Source: Lachnospira sp.
Lineage (GTDB): Bacteria; Bacillota; Clostridia; Lachnospirales; Lachnospiraceae
Assembly: GCA_028693195.1 (NCBI GenBank)
Contig: JAQUVV010000003.1
Span: 1 to 42,282, forward strand
Reading direction: 5' to 3'
DNA: 42,282 nt
Shown here piece after piece: positions 1 to 8,352 of the stretch. Made by a program: the position numbers and the translations under genes. Below the pieces are notes generated by a model. That model was not told the origin of the DNA. It saw only the letters and a list, made by a program, of their open reading frames with translations, and did not search any database. Positions within the stretch are counted from its first letter, which is position 1, and every line of letters begins with the position of its first letter.

Positions 1-50
1 CGTTTTGAGATTCCACAAAAAGCACTACCTTTGCAACCGCAATTAAGGAT

Positions 51-124
<74 letters not shown>

Positions 125-130
125 CTTGTA

Positions 131-170
131 AAAACCGCAAATAGCTGATTATCAGGCTTTTGCGGTTTTC
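131..170 (+). terminator. Rho-independent terminator downstream of tRNA-Arg
   Basis: AAAACCGCAAA ... TTTTGCGGTTTT inverted repeat ending in a T run. Confidence 0.85.
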
Positions 171-233
171 TTGTTCTAAAAATTGTCCCCGTTTTGTCCG
201 CATACTTATTTTCACGGGAATTCAGAACACTTT

Positions 234-679
234 CTATAGCCATCTTGCAACTCCACCATGATGTGAGCATGTTCCTCGTCGGCTTCTACTAAAACTATAC
301 GTTCCATCTCGGCAAAGAGCTGTTGCACCGGATGGGGGTGAGTTATAATGAGTAGGGGATTGCACTCTTTCACCACTTGAGTTTGTATAATACTTTATCG
401 GTGAGCTATAGGGGACTTTTATAGAGGTTTTCTCTTTGCTGAGGTATTTGGTAGAGACGTACCCTATTTGTCCGTTGTAAGTGACAGGAATCCACTTGCA
501 GTCGCAATCTTCGTCTATAGTAACAGATGTGCCTTGAGGAATAACCAATATAACTTCTGATGAAGTATTGGCTTGGGAGCGCATATTCAGGTTGCACGTT
601 GTGTACCTGATATTGTCTTGACCGTGTAGATTTAAGACAAAAGCAAATTGGAGTAATAGAAATAAAAGTTTTTTTCATT
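234..679 (-). pseudogene. SH3-like + DUF3761-like secreted protein, N-terminus out of frame after an A7 run
   Basis: Frame 234..584 reads SH3-like 'NLNMRSQANTSSEVILVIPQGTSVTI' then DUF3761-like 'GTYSFSRSRRGTCSHHGGVARWL'. The in-frame upstream sequence LLFLLLQFAFVLNLHGQDNIRYTTC looks like a signal peptide, but the only ATG (679..677) is one base out of frame because of AAAAAAA. Confidence 0.6.
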
Positions 680-700
680 TGAGTAGATTTTAAGGGTTGA

Positions 701-1459
701 TTACCAATCATCTTTTTTAATCATTTCAATATATATGTTTTCTAAAATTACTTTTTCAGTGTTTAATCCTGAATTTAGAATTGCTTTTGGGTTAAGTTCG
801 TTATAGGAATATTCATTTTTTATGAAATTATTCCATACTTTATTGAATTCCCAACTGCTTTGTTTATTAAAATAATTCTCTGAAATTGATACTATATCTT
901 GTAATTGAGATTGAATCGCGGTTAGTGTTGAAGTAGAAAGATCTTTTAGGTTTTCGCCTCTTTTTAATCTTATTTCAGATTTTCTTGACGATATTATATA
1001 TCTAAATTTTTTATCCTTACAATCAACTTGTATTGTAAATAAATAGTACAATTTTATGTGTCCAGTTCTCTCAGCGTCATTATCAATTGAAATAGGACAT
1101 TTGATTTGAAAATAAATTCTGCCGGTATCTTTATTTTCACTTATGATAGATAATCCATATTTGTTTTTATTTACAGAATACCAATTAACGATATTATTCC
1201 ATAGTATGTTTTTGGTATTATTGACTTCAAATGATTTCTCGTATGTGCTATTGTTGATTAAATCATATATAGTTAGTTTATAGTCATTTACTTCTTTGGC
1301 TCTATTTAGCTCTTCAGATTCTTTTTTTATTCTATTATCTTCATTCTGTATAGCCGAATTCATACCTATAGGTTTTGAATTGATGCTTGGCACTTTCTTT
1401 ATTTGTCCAAATACTATTACTGGGATTAATAAAAATATGGTAAATAGAATTTTTTTCAT
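701..1459 (-). CDS. Secreted DUF4468-like protein
   Basis: ORF with signal peptide MKKILFTIFLLIPVIVFGQ and a DUF4468-like body by eye. Confidence 0.6.
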   Translation of the reverse strand: MKKILFTIFLLIPVIVFGQIKKVPSINSKPIGMNSAIQNEDNRIKKESEELNRAKEVNDYKLTIYDLINNSTYEKSFEVNNTKNILWNNIVNWYSVNKNKYGLSIISENKDTGRIYFQIKCPISIDNDAERTGHIKLYYLFTIQVDCKDKKFRYIISSRKSEIRLKRGENLKDLSTSTLTAIQSQLQDIVSISENYFNKQSSWEFNKVWNNFIKNEYSYNELNPKAILNSGLNTEKVILENIYIEMIKKDDW

Positions 1460-1513
1460 AATATAATGTTAATTAAATGCTTTTCCTATTCGTTTCCCTA
1501 AAACTGAACCTTT

Positions 1514-1801
1514 TTAAAATTGGCAGTTCTTTGAATCTACAATATAAACGCCTTTTAGTCCTATAACACCTTCGCTTTTGGCTTCATCTAAAAACTGAGA
1601 TGCAAGACCATCATAATTTGACCCTTCAATAGCATCGATAGCTACAATTAAATGTCCGCTATTAGTTACAGCCGCTTTTTCGCATGTAAATCCAGTAATC
1701 GTTTTAATATATTTATCCGCACCAGCTACTGTAGTGTTACTTTTATCACTGCATGATACTGCAAAAATAAAAAATGTAGTTACAAATAAAATCTTTCTCA
1801 T
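1514..1801 (-). CDS. Small putative lipoprotein
   Basis: ORF with signal peptide and lipobox (FAVSC). Confidence 0.65.
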   Translation of the reverse strand: MRKILFVTTFFIFAVSCSDKSNTTVAGADKYIKTITGFTCEKAAVTNSGHLIVAIDAIEGSNYDGLASQFLDEAKSEGVIGLKGVYIVDSKNCQF

Positions 1802-1839
1802 AGTCTTAAATATTTAGTTTCTTTTTCAATTCATAGATA

Positions 1840-2970
1840 TTAATCATTAAGCATTTCTAAATGCCCGTTCTCGATCCATTTTTGTTGCCCAGTATTTTTT
1901 AATAAACCAAAGAGTTTTACATTTGCTCCGCTTTCAAAAGCAGTATTAACCACCGAGTAATATTTATTATAATCTAGTTTGGCCTGAATAGTAATTTTCT
2001 TAAGGTCATCTCCAATGGCTGCTAATCTAATTTGTATATATTCTCTATTTTCAATATCAGGATTTGCATTGATGTTATATATTTTTCCGTAAAATGGTCT
2101 TTTAATATTCTCTTCTTTTTTAGGTCTATACTTATCTGCGATAAAGCTCACTTTTTCCATAAATATAGGTTCTAATTTAATGGAGGATATTGGAGCCTCA
2201 CTAACGAATTTTACATCTTTGCACCAGTCAACAATTATATTCATCTCTGAATCTTTGGTTTCATCATAAATATCGACTAATGCATCTAGGAAATTTACGC
2301 TGTATAGTCCTTGATCTACGTCTTCGTCAACTTTGTTGTTGTTGTTATTTCCTAGTTCTTTTTGGATATTGTCTATTGAGGATAATAGCCGCATATTGAT
2401 TTTACGGTTTAATGGAATCTTTTGTTCTGTTGGATTGAAAAGAGTGTATTGATAATCTCCAAGAGGGCATAATATATTAAGAATATAACTTCCTATTTCA
2501 GTTTGTCCAAAAGAGCATTCTGAAATATTTTTGTTCACATCTGTTGTGTAGACTTTCCTGTGAAATTTTGCAGGGTTTAATGTGTCCAAGTAGGCAGCAG
2601 CTAAAACGTCTTTTATTTTTTCTATAGTATCTGCCATACTAAAAAATGGAATTTTCCCATCTGAAGTATAACTATTCGCTATGCGCCATTTTTGAATGTC
2701 GTACGATGGATTTAACATCCTATTGACCAATGCTTCTATGCTTCTATTTTCAAAAGATGCAATGGATTGTAAGGTGTCTCCCATTATTCTATAGTAATCG
2801 GAAAACTCTTTAACAAGTGGAATCAATGCTACGTATTCATCGTCAGGAGATACAAATTGGCGTACTCTTCCGCTCATTAGAACATTTAGTTCATGCCATC
2901 CTAAAAAAGAAAGAACTTTTTCAAGCTTTTCTACTGTAATTAGGTCTATAGCTTTTTTTAAGTCTTTCAT
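1840..2970 (-). CDS. Hypothetical protein (376 aa), second gene of a two-gene unit
   Basis: Long ORF; its start overlaps the stop of the upstream ORF by 4 nt (2967-2970). Confidence 0.85.
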   Translation of the reverse strand: MKDLKKAIDLITVEKLEKVLSFLGWHELNVLMSGRVRQFVSPDDEYVALIPLVKEFSDYYRIMGDTLQSIASFENRSIEALVNRMLNPSYDIQKWRIANSYTSDGKIPFFSMADTIEKIKDVLAAAYLDTLNPAKFHRKVYTTDVNKNISECSFGQTEIGSYILNILCPLGDYQYTLFNPTEQKIPLNRKINMRLLSSIDNIQKELGNNNNNKVDEDVDQGLYSVNFLDALVDIYDETKDSEMNIIVDWCKDVKFVSEAPISSIKLEPIFMEKVSFIADKYRPKKEENIKRPFYGKIYNINANPDIENREYIQIRLAAIGDDLKKITIQAKLDYNKYYSVVNTAFESGANVKLFGLLKNTGQQKWIENGHLEMLND

Positions 2971-3488
2971 AACTCTTCTTCCTTTGAGACTTTTATCATT
3001 AACTTTTTAAGGCATTCGCATGATAGAATATTTTCTTTGGGTATAACGACGCTTATGCTGCTTCCATTGTTAGTTGGTTGATGATTCTTAAGATTTACCC
3101 AATATGCACATTTGGCTATTTTTAAAGCTGACTTTGAATGTTTTACCCACTTTTTTCTATCCCTATCCATGTGCAAAACTACTAATATTATAGGAATCAT
3201 CCTATTACCCATGATAAGATTATGATAATTTTTAGTCTCCAATACAAAGATTAAATCCCCATTTCTTTTTTGTTTGAATTTTGCATATGATGCTTTTAAC
3301 TGTATATCAATGGATGGCGAGCATAATTTGCATGATGTGTCAATAGGATAACCTTTGCACTTAATAGTAGCATCTACACCGTCATTGTCCCTTTCTGCTT
3401 TTGATATAGTATAGCCATTATATGCACATAATCCTTGCATATAAGCAAAGCTAACATCCTCCATGCTCTCTTGTAATGTATTTGGCAT
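2967..3488 (-). CDS. DUF4365-like protein (possible PD-(D/E)xK fold)
   Basis: Motifs 'DNDGVDATI...SIDIQLKAS...GDLIFVLETKNYHNLI...PIILVVLHM...CAYWVNLKN' resemble DUF4365 by eye. Confidence 0.6.
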   Translation of the reverse strand: MPNTLQESMEDVSFAYMQGLCAYNGYTISKAERDNDGVDATIKCKGYPIDTSCKLCSPSIDIQLKASYAKFKQKRNGDLIFVLETKNYHNLIMGNRMIPIILVVLHMDRDRKKWVKHSKSALKIAKCAYWVNLKNHQPTNNGSSISVVIPKENILSCECLKKLMIKVSKEEEL

Positions 3489-3530
3489 GGCTATTTATTT
3501 TTTTTTATTCTATGCATATTGGAACCCATT

Positions 3531-4229
3531 TTACATTTGCGTTCTTGCTAACTTTCCAACAACTTTATATAAATGAAGTATTTGACTGCCATCAATCTCC
3601 ATATCAGGATATCTTCGACGTCCATCGGGATTGCATATTGGGTTGTACGAAACCAGCTTTAATCTTGTTTTTTCAATATAAACCAGTTTCAATAATCTAT
3701 CTTCCTTTGTTATTACTACATAAGGCTGTCCGTTATCAATTAATGTTTTGTCTTTTATTTCACGAACGAATATTGTGTCTCCTAACATGTATTTATCATG
3801 CATTGAATCTCCATATACAGTTATTCCATAGCATCCTGTGAAATCTGGAATGTTCACATATCCTACAACCTTATTTTCGTCTCCATCAAAACCTATTCCA
3901 TGCCCTGCGCAAACACGAATATCTAATATTTTGATGTCTTTTTCGGTTGACGGGTGTTCTAATATGATTGAAGATGGGCAATTGCTTTTTAATGGCTCTC
4001 CTCTTCCTGTTAAGATAAAATCGGGATTTACATTTTCAAATTGGGTGCAAAAGGGAGATAATATCTTAATGGACACTTCCTCTGTTTCTCCATTTCGAAG
4101 TTTTACCATCATGTTTTTTGTTATACCTTCAATATCTGTATAAACACGATAATCAGTCAATCCCAATATCTCCATAACTTTATGGAATCGTTCTCTTGCA
4201 GAATTATTCATAAAAATAGAATTAAACAT
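3531..4229 (-). CDS. S24/LexA-type phage repressor
   Basis: 'GCYGITVYGDSMHDKYMLGDTIFVREI' (catalytic Ser) and 'DRLLKLVYIEK' (Lys) of S24 peptidases; divergent from the early region. Confidence 0.88.
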   Translation of the reverse strand: MFNSIFMNNSARERFHKVMEILGLTDYRVYTDIEGITKNMMVKLRNGETEEVSIKILSPFCTQFENVNPDFILTGRGEPLKSNCPSSIILEHPSTEKDIKILDIRVCAGHGIGFDGDENKVVGYVNIPDFTGCYGITVYGDSMHDKYMLGDTIFVREIKDKTLIDNGQPYVVITKEDRLLKLVYIEKTRLKLVSYNPICNPDGRRRYPDMEIDGSQILHLYKVVGKLARTQM

Positions 4230-4234
4230 TTTAA

Positions 4235-4252
4235 GTTTCTAAAAAGATACCT
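4235..4252. promoter_or_regulatory. Putative repressor operator, 6 nt upstream of the repressor start codon
   Basis: GTTTCTAAAAAGATACCT; reverse complement AGGTATCTTTTTAGAAAC matches the operator at 4974-4991. Confidence 0.65.
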
Positions 4253-4259
4253 ATATTTG
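4252..4259 (+). promoter_or_regulatory. Bacteroides-type -7 box TATATTTG
   Basis: Matches TAnnTTTG next to the operator; -33 element weak. Confidence 0.45.
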
Positions 4260-4377
4260 CATCGAAATCAAGTTGCGGATGATTTCGACTAATAAGTTTA
4301 ACTGCTCCCGTAAGGGATTATATAGGCGATTTAACTTCAAACCGCAACTTTGGAGTTGGTCGCTTTACTTTATTGCT

Positions 4378-4575
4378 ATGATACAAGAACTAAAAGATGG
4401 TGGTCTTGAGTTAACAGACCCTGAGAACGATAGAAAAATAATTAATGAGATGCTCAATAAAAATAGAGCAAAGCTCAACTATTTAATAGGCAAAAAAGCT
4501 CTAAGAGCATCTTATATAGCCATTTCAGTAAGTATTGCGGCAATCCTGTTGCAGCTAATACGGATATTGCTATAG
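4378..4575 (+). CDS. Small protein with C-terminal transmembrane helix
   Basis: Internal start MIQELKDGG... in ORF 4273..4575; C-terminal YIAISVSIAAILLQLIRILL. Confidence 0.5.
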   Translation: MIQELKDGGLELTDPENDRKIINEMLNKNRAKLNYLIGKKALRASYIAISVSIAAILLQLIRILL

Positions 4576-4888
4576 CCCATTTGGATATCTTATTGGCATT
4601 GATAGCGGCATGTTTGCTATTATTATCCAGTTCTCTGTCATATTCTTCTTTTTCAATTCTTTCTATTTCATCTTTACATACTGCTTTGTAAGCAAGCATT
4701 GGTTTTGGGAATGGAGATGATGCGCCATATTTTCCATATTGAACATGGGCGTTTTCTGCCAAATCTTTTCTGATGATGTCCCAATAATCTCCAGTAAATT
4801 CTCGTGCTATTTCATCATCTATTTTTCTGTGTTCGATTAAATAATCAAGCACCTTAATAGTGTACTCTAACTGTTTTTTACTTTTCAT
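4475..4888 (-). CDS. Hypothetical protein with C-terminal hydrophobic segment
   Basis: 137-aa ORF, convergent with and overlapping the previous CDS by 101 nt. Confidence 0.6.
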   Translation of the reverse strand: MKSKKQLEYTIKVLDYLIEHRKIDDEIAREFTGDYWDIIRKDLAENAHVQYGKYGASSPFPKPMLAYKAVCKDEIERIEKEEYDRELDNNSKHAAINANKISKWAIAISVLAATGLPQYLLKWLYKMLLELFCLLNS

Positions 4889-4943
4889 CCATAGTCTTAT
4901 ATAATAAAGTATAAACTACTTCAATGGTTAAATAATGTTATCT

Positions 4944-4961
4944 AGTATCCAAAAAGATACT
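4944..4961. promoter_or_regulatory. Putative repressor operator
   Basis: AGTATC-CAAAAA-GATACT, perfect 6-bp inverted repeat. Confidence 0.7.
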
Positions 4962-4967
4962 AGATTG

Positions 4968-4998
4968 TTTGCTGGTATCTTTTTAGATAGTATTTTTG
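4968..4998 (+). promoter_or_regulatory. Bacteroides-type promoter (TTTG-N19-TATTTTTG), early rightward promoter
   Basis: TTTG 4968-4971 and TATTTTTG 4991-4998 with a 19-nt spacer. Confidence 0.75.
4974..4991. promoter_or_regulatory. Putative repressor operator between -33 and -7 boxes
   Basis: GGTATC-TTTTTA-GATAGT. Confidence 0.7.
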
Positions 4999-5082
4999 CA
5001 TTATCAATCAATCAAGTAATGCAGCAAAGGTAAGCAATGCTTATTTGAATTGCAATAGTATAAATCTATTATTTACACGATT

Positions 5083-5415
5083 ATGAGCACGAGTTTTAGA
5101 AATCAAATGAGAGAGGTTATGAATCTCGCTTGGCAAATGGTGAAAAAAAACGGTTTTTCAATGAGTGAAGCTTTAAAAACAGCTTGGGCGAATGTGAAGT
5201 TGAAAGCGGTTTTACACAAAAAGGTGGTGGAGTTTTTTTTCAAAAAAACTGATGGCACACTAAGACAAGCATTCGGTACATTGATGGCTGACAGAGTGCC
5301 TGAAACAAAAGGCAAAAAAAAGGCAGCTGATAATTGTCAAGTATACTTCGATTGTGAGAAAGAAGAATGGCGTTGCTTCAAGAAATGTAACCTTATTAAA
5401 ATAGTAGAAAGATGA
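5083..5415 (+). CDS. DUF2693-like protein
   Basis: 'VVEFFFKKTDGTLRQAFGTL...VYFDCEKEEWRCFKKCNL' resembles DUF2693. Confidence 0.65.
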   Translation: MSTSFRNQMREVMNLAWQMVKKNGFSMSEALKTAWANVKLKAVLHKKVVEFFFKKTDGTLRQAFGTLMADRVPETKGKKKAADNCQVYFDCEKEEWRCFKKCNLIKIVER

Positions 5416-5497
5416 ATGATAAGAATCAAAATATATGAGGCTTAATAGAGGTTGGGATGCCGAGAAAGCATTTTCAAAAAAGCGAACCTTTTAAAAA

Positions 5498-5749
5498 TTG
5501 TATGATATGACACGTTACGAATTAGAACAAGGACTAAATGCTCTCTATCGAGATTTGGAAAACGTCAATAACATGGATGAAGAAACTGCATGTAAAGTCT
5601 ACAATGTCGATTACAAAGCTGAAATAATAGAGGTGATTGAAGAAGAGATTAAAACTTATGAAGCAATTCTTCAACCAGAAGAGACGAACGATGACGGCAT
5701 GGATTACGATGCTCTTTGTGAAGTTCTAGGGCTAAGTAGGTATGCTTAA
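5498..5749 (+). CDS. Hypothetical acidic early protein
   Basis: 83-aa ORF in the early operon. Confidence 0.5.
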   Translation: MYDMTRYELEQGLNALYRDLENVNNMDEETACKVYNVDYKAEIIEVIEEEIKTYEAILQPEETNDDGMDYDALCEVLGLSRYA

Positions 5750-5755
5750 CTATAC

Positions 5756-6059
5756 ACCCCGTTGACGGATTGAACGCTAACTGTGAGCGAGACACAGGCG
5801 GGGTACTTTGATTAGTTCTTTGACATGCTGATAAAGCTTGTTCGGTGTAATTCATAAGCCGTGAACGAGTGAACAAAAGATAACGCACACAAGCAAGTCG
5901 GGGCTTGCAAAATGTGCAATGTATAACAATTAATAGAAAACACCGCAAAATCGTCTTTGAGCAGTAAGCATACGAGTTAGGCGTTCGTACTGTTTTCGAT
6001 CTAATATAACCCGTGCCGAGCTTGTGATAAGGGTTCTGCTCTTCGATGAGAGCACGGGT
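5756..6059 (+). ncRNA. Candidate structured noncoding region with several hairpins
   Basis: ACCCCG/CGGGGT enclosing CTGTG/CACAG (5756-5804); ACCCG/CGGGT enclosing TGCTCT-TCGATG-AGAGCA (6009-6059). No convincing ORF on the transcribed strand. Confidence 0.35.
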
Positions 6060-6080
6060 ACGAATTTTAATATCTACAAT

Positions 6081-6249
6081 TATGATTAAAAGAATGATTA
6101 ATTATTTCAGAAAGCGCAATGATATGAGGTTGCGCAAATGGTGTGCAGAGTTGGCGGTAAAAACATACGATGTTCATCATGAAGATATGTACAATGCCGC
6201 CAACAAAATCTACGAATGGGTTAAAGGGCTGCCTGAATCAAACCCTTAA
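6081..6249 (+). CDS. Small hypothetical protein
   Basis: ORF from internal ATG (MIKRMINYFRKRNDMRLRKWCAELAVKTYDVHH...). Confidence 0.45.
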
Positions 6250-6412
6250 TCTCTTCATAGGTTTGAAGAACTAAAAGGGAACGTGATTGATTTTCGCCTT
6301 GAGGTAAAAGTACAATTGTTGTTTTCTCTTTCCCTTGGTAGATGTAGCTAATGGTATTTACATTTAGTAAATATTTCTTTGTACTGGAAGTCACTTCAAT
6401 AAAATGTTTCAT
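6221..6412 (-). CDS. Small hypothetical protein
   Basis: 63-aa minus-strand ORF overlapping the 3' end of the preceding plus-strand ORF. Confidence 0.4.
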   Translation of the reverse strand: MKHFIEVTSSTKKYLLNVNTISYIYQGKEKTTIVLLPQGENQSRSLLVLQTYEEIKGLIQAAL

Positions 6413-6467
6413 ATTTCTTGATTTTTAGTTTGGCATCTCAAAGTTAAGAAAAACCCCTGATAAAGAC

Positions 6468-6689
6468 GTGATGTTGTCAATCGAATTGGCTCAGGGGCAC
6501 AAACAAATACATATCATTATGAAAGTAACATCACTATTGTCTATTTGGTGTATATCATTCGCTGTAATGGTTATCACCTGTATGAGTTTCAGTGTAGTCT
6601 TTTGGTTATCTTTTATTGCCTTTGTACTTACATCCTTATACATAGGGAAAAATTCTAAGCGACTTGAAAGAGAATTAAAGAATAAATAA
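6468..6689 (+). CDS. Small membrane protein
   Basis: Two hydrophobic segments; real start may be internal (6519). Confidence 0.4.
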   Translation: MMLSIELAQGHKQIHIIMKVTSLLSIWCISFAVMVITCMSFSVVFWLSFIAFVLTSLYIGKNSKRLERELKNK

Positions 6690-6782
6690 GATCCTACAAA
6701 AAGGTAGTCCTGTAATCCGACATAAGGCACCTACGATGTTCAGCGCTGATAGTAAGGAAAACCAGTCGGGTAGGTTCATCAT

Positions 6783-6818
6783 AAATGAGGGTATTTATTT
6801 AAGTATCCTCATTTTTTT
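6783..6818 (+). terminator. Rho-independent terminator
   Basis: AAATGAGGGTA...TATCCTCATTT followed by a T run. Confidence 0.75.
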
Positions 6819-6844
6819 AATGATAAATTATAAACTAAAGAGAT

Positions 6845-7087
6845 ATGATAAAAGAAGTAGTAATCGATGAGAAATTTCAGCCTACTAAGGTTTTTGATGG
6901 GTTGAATGTTGGGGATATGATTAAAATCCCGTATGAAAAGGGGAGGCATGCCTCTTTAAGGTCTATTGCATCTCGAAAAAATAGAGATGAAAGATTGATG
7001 AAAAATTTAAAGGGTAAGATGGATAAAATGTATTGTGTGTCTAAGGAAGAGTTTCCAGGCTATACCACGATAATGAAAATAAAATAA
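6845..7087 (+). CDS. Hypothetical phage protein
   Basis: 80-aa ORF. Confidence 0.55.
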   Translation: MIKEVVIDEKFQPTKVFDGLNVGDMIKIPYEKGRHASLRSIASRKNRDERLMKNLKGKMDKMYCVSKEEFPGYTTIMKIK

Positions 7088-7104
7088 CCCCTGATTATGC
7101 GATT

Positions 7105-7470
7105 ATGGAAAGGATATTAACAGAATTAACTCCTGAATGCGAAATTACCGCACGACTTTATGCACAGGGGTATGAGAAAAAAGAGATTGCAAGTATGAAA
7201 TGCAGGGCTGTAAGTACTGTAAATAATCAACTGCAAAAAGTCTTTGAAACTCTACGGATAAGAAACGGCAGAGAATTAACGACTATGATTTATGAGAGAG
7301 TTACAGGTGTGAAACTAATGGATCTCTCTCCTTCAATGCGTGCAGCTGTTGCCTGCTGTTTATTATGTGTGTTTTCTCTCACATTCTTGCACCAGCAAGA
7401 TGTACAAAGAGCAAGAAGAATCAATAATCGAACGGAGACAAGGTATGACTATAGAAGAAATATTAAATAG
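7105..7470 (+). CDS. LuxR-type HTH protein with C-terminal hydrophobic segment
   Basis: 'LTPECEITARLYAQGYEKKEIASMKCRAVSTVNNQLQKVFETLRIRNGRELTTMI' is a LuxR/GerE HTH; then MRAAVACCLLCVFSLTFL. Confidence 0.75.
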   Translation: MERILTELTPECEITARLYAQGYEKKEIASMKCRAVSTVNNQLQKVFETLRIRNGRELTTMIYERVTGVKLMDLSPSMRAAVACCLLCVFSLTFLHQQDVQRARRINNRTETRYDYRRNIK

Positions 7471-7735
7471 TGGGGCGAATATCACTTTAGCAATCAAGTC
7501 AAACGACTTGAAAGAGTTTGCCGACTGTCTTGTAAAGAGGACTGCCGGAACAATAAAAGAATCCTTTATCAGACAGGATGAAGATTACCTTACTGTACAT
7601 GAAGCAAGCAAACTTCTTCATGTTGATAAGTCTACATTGTGGAGGTGGTCTAAAAATGGTTATTTATCTCCTATAGAAATAGGAGGAAGGCGGTTGTATC
7701 GAAAAAGCGATGTAGATACATTGTTGAATAAATAA
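7445..7735 (+). CDS. Excisionase/MerR-like HTH protein
   Basis: 'LTVHEASKLLHVDKSTLWRWSKNGYLSPIEIGGRRLYRKSDVDTLL' is HTH_17-like; start refined to the internal ATG. Confidence 0.75.
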   Translation: MTIEEILNSGANITLAIKSNDLKEFADCLVKRTAGTIKESFIRQDEDYLTVHEASKLLHVDKSTLWRWSKNGYLSPIEIGGRRLYRKSDVDTLLNK

Positions 7736-7764
7736 TAGAATAATTAATTTATAATTATGCGATT

Positions 7765-8352
7765 ATGAGCACTCCAATGATTTATACTAAAATTGCTAAT
7801 ATATTGAAAGAGACGAAGGCTATTTCTAAGACTGAAAGAAATCAGCAGCAGGGGTTTAAGTTTCGTGGAATAGATAACGTAATGAATGAGCTTCACGAAA
7901 TATTTTCAAAGAACGAAGTATTTATTCTACAAGAAGTTCAGGCGTTTACGACAGAGAACCGAATTACCAAGAATGGTGGTACTAACACTTTTACCAGAGC
8001 TACCATTAAGTTTAAATATACCACAACAGACGGCTCTTTTGTTGAAACAATTAATGTAGGAGAAGCTATGGATAGCGGGGATAAGGGAATGAATAAAGCG
8101 ATGAGTATTGCCTTGAAGTATTCATTGTTGCAAATGTTTCTTATTCCAACAGAAGAACAAAAAGATCCGGATGCCGAAATACCTGAAGAAACTGATTATA
8201 TGGCGATGGCTATTCAAGAAATAGACGGTGCGCAGAGTATTCAAACACTTACTTCTATCTATAATAGCTATGCTATGTTTCAATCAAATAAGGATTTTGT
8301 CTCTCGATTAAGTGTGAAACGTAAAGAGCTGGAAGCACATGGAGCTAAGTAA
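7765..8352 (+). CDS. ERF-family single-strand annealing protein
   Basis: 'IYTKIANILKE...QQGFKFRGIDNVMNELHEIFSKNEVF...GEAMDSGDKGMNKAMSIALKYSLLQMFLIPTE' is ERF-like. Confidence 0.85.
   Translation: MSTPMIYTKIANILKETKAISKTERNQQQGFKFRGIDNVMNELHEIFSKNEVFILQEVQAFTTENRITKNGGTNTFTRATIKFKYTTTDGSFVETINVGEAMDSGDKGMNKAMSIALKYSLLQMFLIPTEEQKDPDAEIPEETDYMAMAIQEIDGAQSIQTLTSIYNSYAMFQSNKDFVSRLSVKRKELEAHGAK

Noticed and set aside
406-711. Minus-strand ORF 101 aa
   Set aside because: Out-of-frame reading of the SH3/DUF3761-like gene after the A7 run; not a separate protein.
2327-2351. Short GTT triplet run encoding Asn repeats
   Set aside because: Only about five units inside a coding region; low-complexity linker, not a meaningful repeat array.
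3476-4143. Plus-strand ORFs 3476..3841 and 3838..4143
   Set aside because: Antisense to the S24 repressor gene, which has clear catalytic motifs.
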